From Lentisalinibacter sp964427415 (GTDB lineage Bacteria; Pseudomonadota; Gammaproteobacteria; Steroidobacterales; Woeseiaceae): a DNA stretch of 64,000 bases. A program made the translations under genes and the position numbers. Numbering within the stretch: the first letter of the stretch is position 1; every line of letters begins with the position of its first letter. The stretch spans positions 15,067-79,066 of the forward strand of contig CAYRUH010000012.1 in the NCBI GenBank assembly GCA_964427415.1, given 5' to 3'. Shown one piece after another: positions 37,311 to 45,014 of this stretch. The notes beneath the pieces are model-generated. The model was not told the DNA's origin. It was given only the letters and a program-made list of their open reading frames with translations, and made no database searches.

Positions 37311-37967
37311 TCAGGCGAATACTGTCACGCCGCCCATGCCGGCGGCGTTGGCCTGCAGGTGGTCGCGCAAGCGCGCGTGCAGCGGGCTGGAGCGCGGGAT
37401 GTGGGCCAGCAGGTATTCCATTTGGTCGGCCAGCACCCGCCGTCCCTTCAGATAGATGTACTCCGCATAGCTCGGCGTGAACGGGATGGCGATCAGCTGC
37501 ATGTCGGCCTGCTCCGGCGTGTGCCCGCCCTTGTGGTTGTTGCAGCGCCGGCAGGCGGTGGCCACGTTGGTCCAGAGGTCCCTGCCGCCCTGGGAGATGG
37601 GCGTGACGTGGTCTCGGGTCAGCTCGCGGGACTGGAACACCAGCCCGCAGTAAAGACACAGGTTGGCGTCGCGCCGGAACAGCGTGCGGTTGTTGAGCGG
37701 CGGCACGTAGTGCTCCCGATTGGCGGCCAGGCTCTGGTGGGTGCCGTGGGTGGCGATGATGGAGTTCACGTCCACCGCACTGCGTTGTCCGGTCAGCGCG
37801 TTGTAGCCGCCGTGGAGCGTGTAGAGGAGGGTGCCGCAGGCATAGGCGACCTGCCCCGTGTGGTAGAGGCGGACCGCCTCGCGGTAGTCGATCCATTCCA
37901 GAGGCATGCCTGCCACGTCCGTGCGCAGGACCTGCTGGAAGATGCTCTCTGTGCTGATAGCCTGCAT
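37311..37967 (-). CDS. HNH endonuclease
   Basis: A 218 aa protein with a central HNH nuclease domain (about 95-145). A zinc-binding CLYCG is followed by the catalytic stretch ELTRDHVTPISQGGRDLWTN and the second zinc pair CRRCNNHKGG; the histidine of DHV and the later Asn and His complete the beta-beta-alpha-metal motif. The flanks (LEWIDYREAVRLYHTGQVAY and DQMEYLLAHIP) match a chromosomal HNH family widespread in Gammaproteobacteria that is not tied to an intron or phage. It is first in a minus-strand run with the exonuclease and fructosamine kinase. Confidence 0.88.
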   Translation of the reverse strand: MQAISTESIFQQVLRTDVAGMPLEWIDYREAVRLYHTGQVAYACGTLLYTLHGGYNALTGQRSAVDVNSIIATHGTHQSLAANREHYVPPLNNRTLFRRDANLCLYCGLVFQSRELTRDHVTPISQGGRDLWTNVATACRRCNNHKGGHTPEQADMQLIAIPFTPSYAEYIYLKGRRVLADQMEYLLAHIPRSSPLHARLRDHLQANAAGMGGVTVFA

Positions 37968-38068
37968 GTGTCACGTGCCCCCGGAGGCGCCGGCTTAGTT
38001 TGCCCCAAGACCGGGGAAATGCAACCTGAGGGGTGTGACAGCAGCATGACAGAGCGGTGGTCTTCTCC

Positions 38069-38608
38069 TCAGCGGCCGCGCGGCGGTCGCCGGTCTCGCA
38101 TGCGCTCACGGATATTCTGGCGCTGCTCCGGGCTGAGCGACCGCCAGCGCTCCCTCAACTCCTGGCGGCGCTCCGCCGGCAGGTCCCGGAAGCGCTCGAA
38201 GTTGCGGCGGATCCGTTCCCGCTCCTCCGGCGGCAGCTCGCGGAAGGTCTCGTAGCGCTCACGGATGCGCGCCCGCTGTTCGTCGCTGAGGTCGCGCCAG
38301 CGCCCGAAGCGCTCTCGCGCGGCCTCCCGCTCGTCGGGACTCATGTCCAGCCAGCGCTCGGTGCCGTTCGCCAGCCTTCGTCGCCGCTCCGCGGGCATCT
38401 CCTCCCAGCGATCCTCGAAGCGGGCCAGCACCCGCTGCTGCTCGCCGCTGAGCGCATCCCAGGCCGGCCCTTCGGGCGGCTCCTGTGCCAGCGCCGTCGT
38501 CGCCCCGGCGAGGAGCAGTGCCGCCAGCAGCAGAGCCCGCAGTAGGGCCGCCGTGCCCGCCACGCCTGCCGGGTCCGCCTTCGTCGCCCGCTTAATCCGT
38601 GTCTTCAT
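38069..38608 (-). CDS. DUF3106 domain-containing secreted protein
   Basis: A 179 aa exported protein. ATG 38608 follows AAGGGAG. The signal peptide (LLRALLLAALLLAGATTALA) is followed by a long repetitive charged helix built on a repeating W-x-x-L/M-S/P-x-E-x-R unit (WDALSGEQQRVLARFEDRW, WLDMSPDEREAARERFGRW, FRELPPEERERIRRNFERF, WRSLSPEQRQNIRERMRD), the DUF3106 signature. It resembles periplasmic adaptors such as CpxP/Spy-like helical proteins only in being charged helix. It is last gene of the sigma-factor operon and overlaps the gene before it by 17 bp. Function unknown. Confidence 0.85.
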   Translation of the reverse strand: MKTRIKRATKADPAGVAGTAALLRALLLAALLLAGATTALAQEPPEGPAWDALSGEQQRVLARFEDRWEEMPAERRRRLANGTERWLDMSPDEREAARERFGRWRDLSDEQRARIRERYETFRELPPEERERIRRNFERFRDLPAERRQELRERWRSLSPEQRQNIRERMRDRRPPRGR

Positions 38609-38900
38609 CGCTCCCTTTCTCCTCGTCCTGCGCGCGCTCAGCCGACGGCTGCCGGCGCTCAGATGCCTGCGGCGCCGTGCCGGCGAGCGCGATCCAGTCA
38701 CTGTCATCCTCTTCCCAACTGCCCAGATATTCGATAAACGCCATGTCGTCCGGCTGCTCCATGCCGCGCGGTGTCTCTGCCGCTGGGGCCACGGCCATTG
38801 ACGCAGTCGCGACGACCGAAATAACGGCCGCGGCACCCGTCCCCGGCCGCCGTCCCGGTGGCCGGGCTGCCGGTCTCACTTCGTCTGCCGCGTCAGCCAA
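38592..38900 (-). CDS. Small envelope protein of the sigma-factor operon
   Basis: A 102 aa reading frame between the anti-sigma and DUF3106 genes, overlapping both. TTG 38900 (in an 8-bp overlap with the anti-sigma stop, GGGAG upstream) is preferred; GTG 38879 is possible. It has one hydrophobic stretch (GAAAVISVVATASMAVAPA) that could be a signal peptide or anchor, then a conserved-looking acidic block MAFIEYLGSWEEDDSDWIAL and a charged tail. A short protein with an IEYLG-DD-W block recurs in comparable sigma/anti-sigma/DUF3106 clusters as I know them; no function is established. Confidence 0.6.
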   Translation of the reverse strand: MADAADEVRPAARPPGRRPGTGAAAVISVVATASMAVAPAAETPRGMEQPDDMAFIEYLGSWEEDDSDWIALAGTAPQASERRQPSAERAQDEEKGSDEDTD

Positions 38901-39348
38901 TGTGCCCGCTCCCGACGGGGGCGTTCCGGAAGGCCTCTTCCGAATCCACCCAGTCATAAAATTCCAGCTCAGCCAGCATCTCGAGGTTGTCGTCCTGGAG
39001 CACGATTTCCAGATCCTCGGCTTCCTCCGGCGCGACCGCGGCCACCGTCTCGTGCTCCGCCACCGGTTTCTCCGGCAGTTGTCCCAGCCACAGCGCGACA
39101 GCCAGCACCGCCACCGCGGCCGCGGTGGCAACCGGCCTCCAGCCGGACGCCGGGCGGTCGCCGCGGACGCCGGCCAGCGCAGCCTGGCGCGCGCGGTTCA
39201 GCTGCGAGAGTGTCGCCGCATCCAGCGCCTCCACGCTGTCGTCGAACGCGCGTCGGCTGCGCTCCTCGAGAACGCCGCCGCCGTATCGCTCGTCGTCTTG
39301 GTCGGCGTATTGGTCGTCCTTTCGACTATCGTATCGCCTGTCATTCAT
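38893..39348 (-). CDS. Putative anti-sigma factor, single-pass membrane protein
   Basis: A 151 aa protein with a cytoplasmic N-terminal half (RRAFDDSVEALDAATLSQLNRARQAALAG, the DUF3619-like block), one membrane helix (VATAAAVAVLAVALWLGQL, about 72-90) and an acidic periplasmic tail (EDLEIVLQDDNLEMLAELEFYDWV). It overlaps the sigma-factor stop by 4 bp (ATGA). Position and topology support a membrane anti-sigma factor that holds the upstream-encoded sigma factor, but it has no zinc-binding ZAS motif, so this is inference from context. Confidence 0.7.
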   Translation of the reverse strand: MNDRRYDSRKDDQYADQDDERYGGGVLEERSRRAFDDSVEALDAATLSQLNRARQAALAGVRGDRPASGWRPVATAAAVAVLAVALWLGQLPEKPVAEHETVAAVAPEEAEDLEIVLQDDNLEMLAELEFYDWVDSEEAFRNAPVGSGHIG

Positions 39349-39998
39349 TGCCAGCTCTCGCCAAGGCGTGCCCGCAATGCATGCACGGCACGCGAATAAT
39401 GCGTCTTCACGCTGCCCTCGGAGCAGCCCATCGCCGTGGCGGTGCTCGCCACGTCGAGACCCTCGAAGTTGCGCAGCATGAACGCCTCCTGCTGCCGCGC
39501 CGGCAGCGCCCGGATGGCCGCCTCCAGCACCGCCATCGTCTCGCGCATCTCCAGCTGTTCGTCCGGCGTACCGGAGGCCGGATCGGCAGCCTCGGCCACC
39601 GGGTCGGGCCGGTCCTGTTCGTCGTCCCCGCGGAACCAGGAAATGACCCGGTTGCGCACGGCCCGGCGGCGCTGGCTGTCACGCACCCGGTTGGTCAGGA
39701 TGCGGAAGAACAGCGGCGCCCACTCCGATTCGGGACGTGCGGCGTAATTGCGCACCAGCCGGATCATCGCGTCCTGGACCAGGTCCATGGCCTCGTCCCG
39801 GTCGCCCGTGCCGATCTCGGCGATGCGCAGAGCCCGCCGCTCCACGCCGACGAGGAAGGCGTTCAGTTGTTGCTCCTGCTCCAGTGCCCTCGCTCCTCGC
39901 TGCGCCCGGCAATCGCATTGGGCATCCCGCCGGCTGTGCCACTGGCGCTCCATCACCACCACGCCGGCGGCCGTCCTGCCGGCGGCGCCCCGGTTCAT
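39345..39998 (-). CDS. ECF-type RNA polymerase sigma factor
   Basis: An alternative sigma factor of about 217 aa. Region 2 spans LNAFLVGVERRALRIAEIGTGDRDEAMDLVQDAMIRLVRNY and EWAPLFFRILTNRVRDSQRRR; region 4 has LPARQQEAFMLRNFEGLDVASTATAMGCSEGSVKTHYSRA. The linker is long and acidic. The start is uncertain: ATG 39998 is used, but 39953 and 40061 are in frame and the family core begins only near residue 48, so the first 40 residues may not be translated. First gene of the operon sigma/anti-sigma/small protein/DUF3106. Confidence 0.85.
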   Translation of the reverse strand: MNRGAAGRTAAGVVVMERQWHSRRDAQCDCRAQRGARALEQEQQLNAFLVGVERRALRIAEIGTGDRDEAMDLVQDAMIRLVRNYAARPESEWAPLFFRILTNRVRDSQRRRAVRNRVISWFRGDDEQDRPDPVAEAADPASGTPDEQLEMRETMAVLEAAIRALPARQQEAFMLRNFEGLDVASTATAMGCSEGSVKTHYSRAVHALRARLGESWQ

Positions 39999-40309
39999 GA
40001 GAGCCCCCCGGCGACGGTCACGGCCTGCTGTGCAGCTTCCATGCTTGACTCCCGTAAGCATTACACTATGTTCGCGTACAGTCTTCTAACGCGCCGGCAG
40101 GGCTGCGGTTGACAGGCGGAACGCTGTTTTTTTCACAGGGGATATTGCAGTTTCATGGCAACCCGACGGTTTCGACCGAGCTGCGACCGAATTCGCCCAA
40201 CGATCTGATTTTACTGATTAATCGGACCGGCCGCAGCGCTCGCAGCCAACCCGTACCGTGGCGCGGCGCTGCGGCTGTCCGGCCGGCCGGCGGGCTTCCG
40301 TCCACAGAC

Positions 40310-40318
40310 TTATCCACA
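40310..40318 (+). promoter_or_regulatory. Perfect DnaA box upstream of priA
   Basis: TTATCCACA matches the strongest DnaA-box consensus TTATNCACA without mismatch, 45 bp before the predicted priA start. A weaker neighbour TCCACA lies at 40301-40306. Base composition makes a chance match in 64 kb unlikely but not negligible. It could mark DnaA control of the primosome gene or be incidental. Confidence 0.5.
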
Positions 40319-40362
40319 ACTTGTCAAGCAACCAGCAGAAACCCGTCGAGGCCGCACCCGCG

Positions 40363-42567
40363 GTGCTGAGAGTCGCCATCAGGGCGCCGCTGTCCCGCTT
40401 GTTCGACTACCTGCCGCCCGCCGGCATCGACGCCGCCGCTCTGCGCCGCGGCGTCCGGCTGAAGGTGCCCTTCGGGCGTAGTCAGCGCATCGGCCTGCTC
40501 TGGGACACGGCAGCGGAGAGCGAGCTGCCGCATGCACGGCTGCGCCGCGTCGCCGCCGTGCTGGACGAGGAACCCGTTGTGGACGCCGGCCTGGCCTGGC
40601 TGATCGACTTCGCCGCCGGCTACTACCACCATCCGGTGGGCGAGGTGGTGGCCGCGGCGCTGCCGGCACTGCTGCGCGAGGGCCGCAGCCTGCATCGCAT
40701 CGAGTCCCTCTGGCACCTGACAGCCGAGGGAGCGGCGACCGACGCCGCGGCGGCGGCCCGGCGGGCACCGCGGCAGGCGGAACTCCTGGCCGCGCTGGCC
40801 GCGGCCCCGTCCGGGGGACTCACCGCCGCAGAGCTGGACCGGCGCTGCCCGGCCTGGCGGCGCGTCCGCAAGGCCCTGGAACAAAAAGGCCTGATCGAAA
40901 GCTGCGAGCGGCAGGTGGACGCAGCTGCGCAGACCGGGGCGGCCGAAGCGGAGCCGGCGCACGCGGTAAATCTGAATGAAGACCAGCGCGCCGCGGTGGA
41001 GACGGCAACGGCGTCGGACGGTTACTCGGCGACCCTGGTCGACGGCGTCACCGGCAGCGGCAAGACGGAGGTCTACCTGGCGCTGATCGAGCGCACCCTG
41101 GTCCGCGGCCGCCAGGCGCTGGTGCTGGTGCCGGAGATCGGCCTGACACCCCAGCTGATGGATCGTTTCGCCGAGCGGCTGGGTCGAAGGCCGGTGATCC
41201 TGCACAGCGGGCTCGGCAATACCGACAGGCTGGCCGCCTGGCGCGATGCCCGCGGCGGCGCGGCGGGCGTGGTGGTGGGCACCCGCTCGGCCGTGTTCAC
41301 GCCACTCGCGCGGCCGGGGCTGATCATCGTCGACGAGGAGCACGATCCGTCCCTGAAGCAGCAGGAGGGTTTCCGCTATTCGGCCCGGGACCTGGCTGTG
41401 GCACGCGCGCGGCACGAAGACGTGGCAGTGGTGCTCGGTTCGGCGACCCCGTCGCTGGACTCCCTCGCCAACGTGGAGCGAGGCCTGTACCGGCGGGTGG
41501 AGCTGCCGCGCCGGGCCGGCGGGGCGGCACCGCCAGCGCTGCGACTGGTGGATCTTGGGCGTCATCCGCCCGTCGACGGGCTGTCGGCACCACTGATCGA
41601 TGCCATCGAGCGCCATCTCGGCGAAGGGGGCCAGGTGCTGCTCTATCTGAACCGCCGCGGCTACGCGCCGACGCTGCTCTGCCGGGACTGCGGCCATATC
41701 GCCGAGTGCCGCCGCTGCGATGCCCGCATGACGCTGCATGCGGGCGATCAGCGCCTGCGCTGCCATCACTGCGGCAGCGAACGGCCGGTGGATACGAGCT
41801 GCCCGGCCTGCGGCGGCACCGTGACCGCCCTGGGACGGGGCACCGAGCGGGTGGAAGAAGCGGTGCACGGCCGTTTCGCGGGCTACCGGGTCAGCCGCAT
41901 CGACAGCGACAGCACCCAGCGGAAGGGCAGCATGGAGAGCGCGCTGGACGACGCCCGCAGCGGCCGGGCGCAGATCCTGGTGGGCACCCAGATGCTCTCC
42001 AAGGGCCATCATTTTCCGCGCCTGACCCTGGTGGGCGTGCTGAACGCCGATCAGGGCCTGTTCGGCAGCGATTTCCGCAGCGCCGAGCGGCTGGCCCAGA
42101 CCCTGCTGCAGGTGGCCGGCCGGGCCGGACGGGCAGAGCGGGCCGGCGAGGTGCTGATCCAGTCCGACTTCCCGCAGCACCCGCTGTTGCAGCGACTGGT
42201 GCACGAAGGTTATGGGAACTTCGCCCGGGCCGCGCTGGACGAGCGTCGCGAAAGCGGCTGGCCGCCGTATTCGCGCATCGCCCTGCTGCGGGCCTCCGCC
42301 ACCCGCCCGGAGGCGGCGATGGCGTTCCTGCGCGAGATGAAATCCGCCCTCGCCGGGGGCGCCGGCGCCGAGGTGCGCCTGCTGGGGCCCGTGGCTGCGC
42401 CGCTGGCGCGTCGCGCGGGCCGCTATCGATGCCAATTGTTATTGCAGAGCGCCGAACGGGCCCCGCTGCATCGCCTGCTGGCCCGGCTGCGGGAGCAGGC
42501 GGAGCAGGCGCCCGGCGCGAGCCGGGTGCGGTGGTCGCTGGACGTCGATCCCATCGAGCTTTTCTGA
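40363..42567 (+). CDS. priA: Primosomal replication restart helicase PriA
   Basis: 3'-5' helicase that recognises stalled forks and reloads DnaB. GTG at 40363 is chosen because the product then begins LRVAIRAPLSRLFDYLPP, aligning with the normal PriA N-terminus; in-frame starts at 40258 and 40321 (TTG) would add unrelated residues. The product is 734 aa: 3'-DNA-binding domain, Walker A GVTGSGKTEVY, DEEH box in LIIVDEEHDPS, and eight zinc-binding cysteines in four pairs (CRDC, CRRC, CHHC, CPAC). QVAGRAGRAERAGEVLIQ is motif VI. The 300-bp upstream region holds a TTGACA (40109-40114) without a matching -10, and a DnaA box. Confidence 0.95.
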   Translation: MLRVAIRAPLSRLFDYLPPAGIDAAALRRGVRLKVPFGRSQRIGLLWDTAAESELPHARLRRVAAVLDEEPVVDAGLAWLIDFAAGYYHHPVGEVVAAALPALLREGRSLHRIESLWHLTAEGAATDAAAAARRAPRQAELLAALAAAPSGGLTAAELDRRCPAWRRVRKALEQKGLIESCERQVDAAAQTGAAEAEPAHAVNLNEDQRAAVETATASDGYSATLVDGVTGSGKTEVYLALIERTLVRGRQALVLVPEIGLTPQLMDRFAERLGRRPVILHSGLGNTDRLAAWRDARGGAAGVVVGTRSAVFTPLARPGLIIVDEEHDPSLKQQEGFRYSARDLAVARARHEDVAVVLGSATPSLDSLANVERGLYRRVELPRRAGGAAPPALRLVDLGRHPPVDGLSAPLIDAIERHLGEGGQVLLYLNRRGYAPTLLCRDCGHIAECRRCDARMTLHAGDQRLRCHHCGSERPVDTSCPACGGTVTALGRGTERVEEAVHGRFAGYRVSRIDSDSTQRKGSMESALDDARSGRAQILVGTQMLSKGHHFPRLTLVGVLNADQGLFGSDFRSAERLAQTLLQVAGRAGRAERAGEVLIQSDFPQHPLLQRLVHEGYGNFARAALDERRESGWPPYSRIALLRASATRPEAAMAFLREMKSALAGGAGAEVRLLGPVAAPLARRAGRYRCQLLLQSAERAPLHRLLARLREQAEQAPGASRVRWSLDVDPIELF

Positions 42568-42598
42568 TCGGGCTTTTCTGATCGGGCTATTCTGACCG
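42559..42598. repeat. 14-bp tandem repeat spanning the priA stop codon
   Basis: CTTTTCTGATCGGG occurs twice in tandem (42559-42572, 42573-42586), followed by a partial third copy CTATTCTGACCG. The first copy contains the last priA codon and its TGA, so the repeat duplicates the stop codon downstream. It looks like replication slippage. Confidence 0.85.
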
Positions 42599-42675
42599 CC
42601 GCCGGATGCGGGACGGCACCGTGAACGGGTAGTATTGCGCCTCGCATTTTCTCGCTTTGCTCCCGGGGACCGGAC

Positions 42676-44424
42676 TTGAAAGAAACCATCGCCAGACTGG
42701 TCGAAGCGGCGCTCGCCGCGCGGCCCGAGATCGCCGATGAGGTGGAGCTCGCGAGCGTCGGCGCGGACGTCGAGCGCGCCCGTGATCCCCGCCACGGCGA
42801 CTTCGCCACCAACGTCGCCCTGCGGCTCGCCAAGAGCCTCGGCCGCAATCCCCGGGAACTCGCCGCCGACATCATCGCCGGCGTGCCGGAATCCGAGCTG
42901 GTGGAGGAGGTGTCGGTCGCCGGCCCCGGCTTCATCAACTTCCGCCTGAGCCGGACGGCGCTGCGGCGCGAGATCGCCCGCGTACTCGCCGAGGGTCGCT
43001 GCTACGGGCGCCGGGAGAAGCGCGGCGGACCCCGCGTCATGGTGGAGTTCGTCTCCGCCAACCCGACGGGTCCCCTGCACGTCGGACACGGCCGGCACGC
43101 GAGCTACGGCGCCACGGTGGCCAACCTGCTGGAGGCCGCGGGCTATCCTGTGCACCGCGAGTATTACGTGAACGACGCCGGCCGGCAGATGGAGATTCTC
43201 GCCGTCAGCGTCTGGCTGCGCTACCTCGGCCTGCACGGCGAGACGCTGCCATTCCCGGCCGCGGGCTACCGGGGCGACTACATCGTGGACATCGCCCGGG
43301 AGCTGCCTGCGGAACGCTTCATGGCCGGTGCTGCGGAGGTGCTCAGCGACCTGCCGGAGGATGCACCCGACGGCGACAAGGAGGCGCGCATCGACGCGCT
43401 GATCGCGCGCGCCCAGACCCTGCTTGAGGACGATGGCTTCGACACCGTGCGACAGCACGCGCTCGCCAGCATCCTGGACGACATCCGTGACGACCTCGCC
43501 GGCTTCGGCGTGGAATTCGACACCTGGTTCTCCGAGGCCAGCCTCACCGAGGAGGGCGTCATCGACGAGGCGCTGGAGCGGGCGCGCGAACGCGGCATGC
43601 TCTACGAGCGCGACGGCGCCGTCTGGTTCCGGGCCACCGACTACGGCGACGAGAAGGACCGGGTCGTGGTCCGGGAAAACGGCAAGAAGACCTATTTCGC
43701 AAGCGACATCGCCTACCACTACGGCAAACGCCAGCGCGGCCACGACCTGCTGCTGGACGTGCTCGGCGCGGACCACCACGGCTACATCGCCCGCGTGCGG
43801 GCCGGGCTGGAGGCGATGGGCGAGCCGGGAGACTCGCTGGAGGTGCGCCTGGTGCAATTCGTCGCGCTGTACCGCGGCGGCGAGAAGATGCAGATGTCCA
43901 CCCGCTCCGGCGAATTCGTAACGCTGCGCGAGCTGCGCGAGGAGGTGGGCAACGACGCCGCGCGCCTGTTCTACGTGATGCGCTCCAACGACCAGCACCT
44001 GGACTTCGACCTGGAGCTGGCGAAGTCGAGTTCCAACGAGAATCCCGTGTACTACATCCAGTACGCCCACGCGCGGGTGGCCAGCGTCATGCGCCAGCTC
44101 GAAGACAAGGGGCTCGCCTGGAACCGGGAGCAGGGGGTGGCCTCGCTCGATCGGCTGAGCGAAGACCAGGAGAGCGCGCTGATCGCGACGCTCACCCGCT
44201 TCCCCGAGGTGATCGAGGCGGCGGCGGAGAAGCGCGCGCCGCAGACGCTCGTGTTCTATCTGCGGGACCTGGCCAACGAGTTCCACACCTATTACAACGC
44301 CCACACCTTCATCGTCGACGACGAGGCGCTGAGGAACGCGCGGCTCACGCTGGTGCTGGCCGCGCGGCAGGTCATCGCCAACGGCCTCGGCCTGCTGGGC
44401 GTCTCCGCGCCCGACTCGATGTAG
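42676..44424 (+). CDS. argS: Arginyl-tRNA synthetase
   Basis: Class I synthetase charging tRNA-Arg. The 582 aa product starts at TTG 42676, the only start that gives the standard opening KETIARLVEAAL; the upstream GGGGAC is a modest ribosome site. The N-terminal tRNA-binding Add1 domain (1-100) ends at GPGFINFRLS. The HIGH motif is HVGHG in SANPTGPLHVGHGRHAS, with YVNDAGRQME following. The KMSKS-equivalent is MQMSTRSGEF, and the anticodon-binding all-helical domain begins near YIQYAHARVASVMRQ. The SPOR-domain gene follows after 2 bp. Confidence 0.97.
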   Translation: MKETIARLVEAALAARPEIADEVELASVGADVERARDPRHGDFATNVALRLAKSLGRNPRELAADIIAGVPESELVEEVSVAGPGFINFRLSRTALRREIARVLAEGRCYGRREKRGGPRVMVEFVSANPTGPLHVGHGRHASYGATVANLLEAAGYPVHREYYVNDAGRQMEILAVSVWLRYLGLHGETLPFPAAGYRGDYIVDIARELPAERFMAGAAEVLSDLPEDAPDGDKEARIDALIARAQTLLEDDGFDTVRQHALASILDDIRDDLAGFGVEFDTWFSEASLTEEGVIDEALERARERGMLYERDGAVWFRATDYGDEKDRVVVRENGKKTYFASDIAYHYGKRQRGHDLLLDVLGADHHGYIARVRAGLEAMGEPGDSLEVRLVQFVALYRGGEKMQMSTRSGEFVTLRELREEVGNDAARLFYVMRSNDQHLDFDLELAKSSSNENPVYYIQYAHARVASVMRQLEDKGLAWNREQGVASLDRLSEDQESALIATLTRFPEVIEAAAEKRAPQTLVFYLRDLANEFHTYYNAHTFIVDDEALRNARLTLVLAARQVIANGLGLLGVSAPDSM

Positions 44425-44426
44425 CC

Positions 44427-45014
44427 ATGGCACAGCAACGGCGGAAGACAAAGCGCCGCAGCTCCCGTGGCCACCGCAGCCAGCAGGCACCCGGCTGGCT
44501 GTGGATGCTGTTCGGGCTCGCAATCGGTCTCTCGGTGGCGGCCGCCGTCTGGATGAGCGGCCGGGACGAGCCGGCAGCGCAGCCCCGGCCGCGGGAGGCC
44601 GCGAGTCTCCGGGAGGAAGAGAAGGCGCCCCGGCCGGAACCGACGCGGGTGGAGACGCCGGCCGCCGGCGAGTCCCGTTTCGACTTCTACGAGATGCTGC
44701 CGCGCTTCGAGGTGGTGGTACCCGAGGAGGAGCCTCATGCCCGCCCGGACAACCGCCCGGATCTCCCGACCGAGCCCGGCACCTACGTGCTGCAGGCCGG
44801 TTCGTTCAGCGCCTACGAGGATGCCGACCGCATGAAGGCGCGGCTCGCGCTGCAGGGCATCCCGTCGCGTATCCAGCGCGTTGCCATCGACGAGCGCACC
44901 TATCACCGGGTGCGCATCGGCCCGGTCTCCGACATGGACGAGCTCGACGATCTGCGCCGCCGGTTGCGGGAGGCGAAGATCGAGGTGCTGATGATCCGCG
45001 TGCCGCAGCAATGA
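44427..45014 (+). CDS. SPOR-domain cell-division protein, FtsN-like
   Basis: A 195 aa inner-membrane protein: a basic cytoplasmic tail (QQRRKTKRRSSRGHR), one helix (WLWMLFGLAIGLSVAAAVWM, about 24-43), a proline/glutamate-rich periplasmic linker containing FDFYEMLPRFEVVVP, and a C-terminal SPOR domain (about 115-193: YVLQAGSFSAYEDADRMKARLALQG and RVRIGPVSDMDELDDLRRRL). SPOR domains bind denuded septal glycan. The place directly after argS is the usual place of ftsN-like genes in Gammaproteobacteria. The FYEMLP motif is shared with FtsN-type proteins, so a divisome role is likely. Confidence 0.88.
   Translation: MAQQRRKTKRRSSRGHRSQQAPGWLWMLFGLAIGLSVAAAVWMSGRDEPAAQPRPREAASLREEEKAPRPEPTRVETPAAGESRFDFYEMLPRFEVVVPEEEPHARPDNRPDLPTEPGTYVLQAGSFSAYEDADRMKARLALQGIPSRIQRVAIDERTYHRVRIGPVSDMDELDDLRRRLREAKIEVLMIRVPQQ

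Noticed and set aside
37311..37967. HNH endonuclease as a homing or mobile element
   Set aside because: It belongs to a chromosomal HNH family, lies in an operon-like run with an exonuclease, and has no intron, intein or repeat boundaries.
40109..40114. TTGACA as the -35 of a priA promoter
   Set aside because: A perfect -35 hexamer, but no acceptable -10 lies 15-19 bp downstream (the best nearby, GATATT, is 26 bp away).
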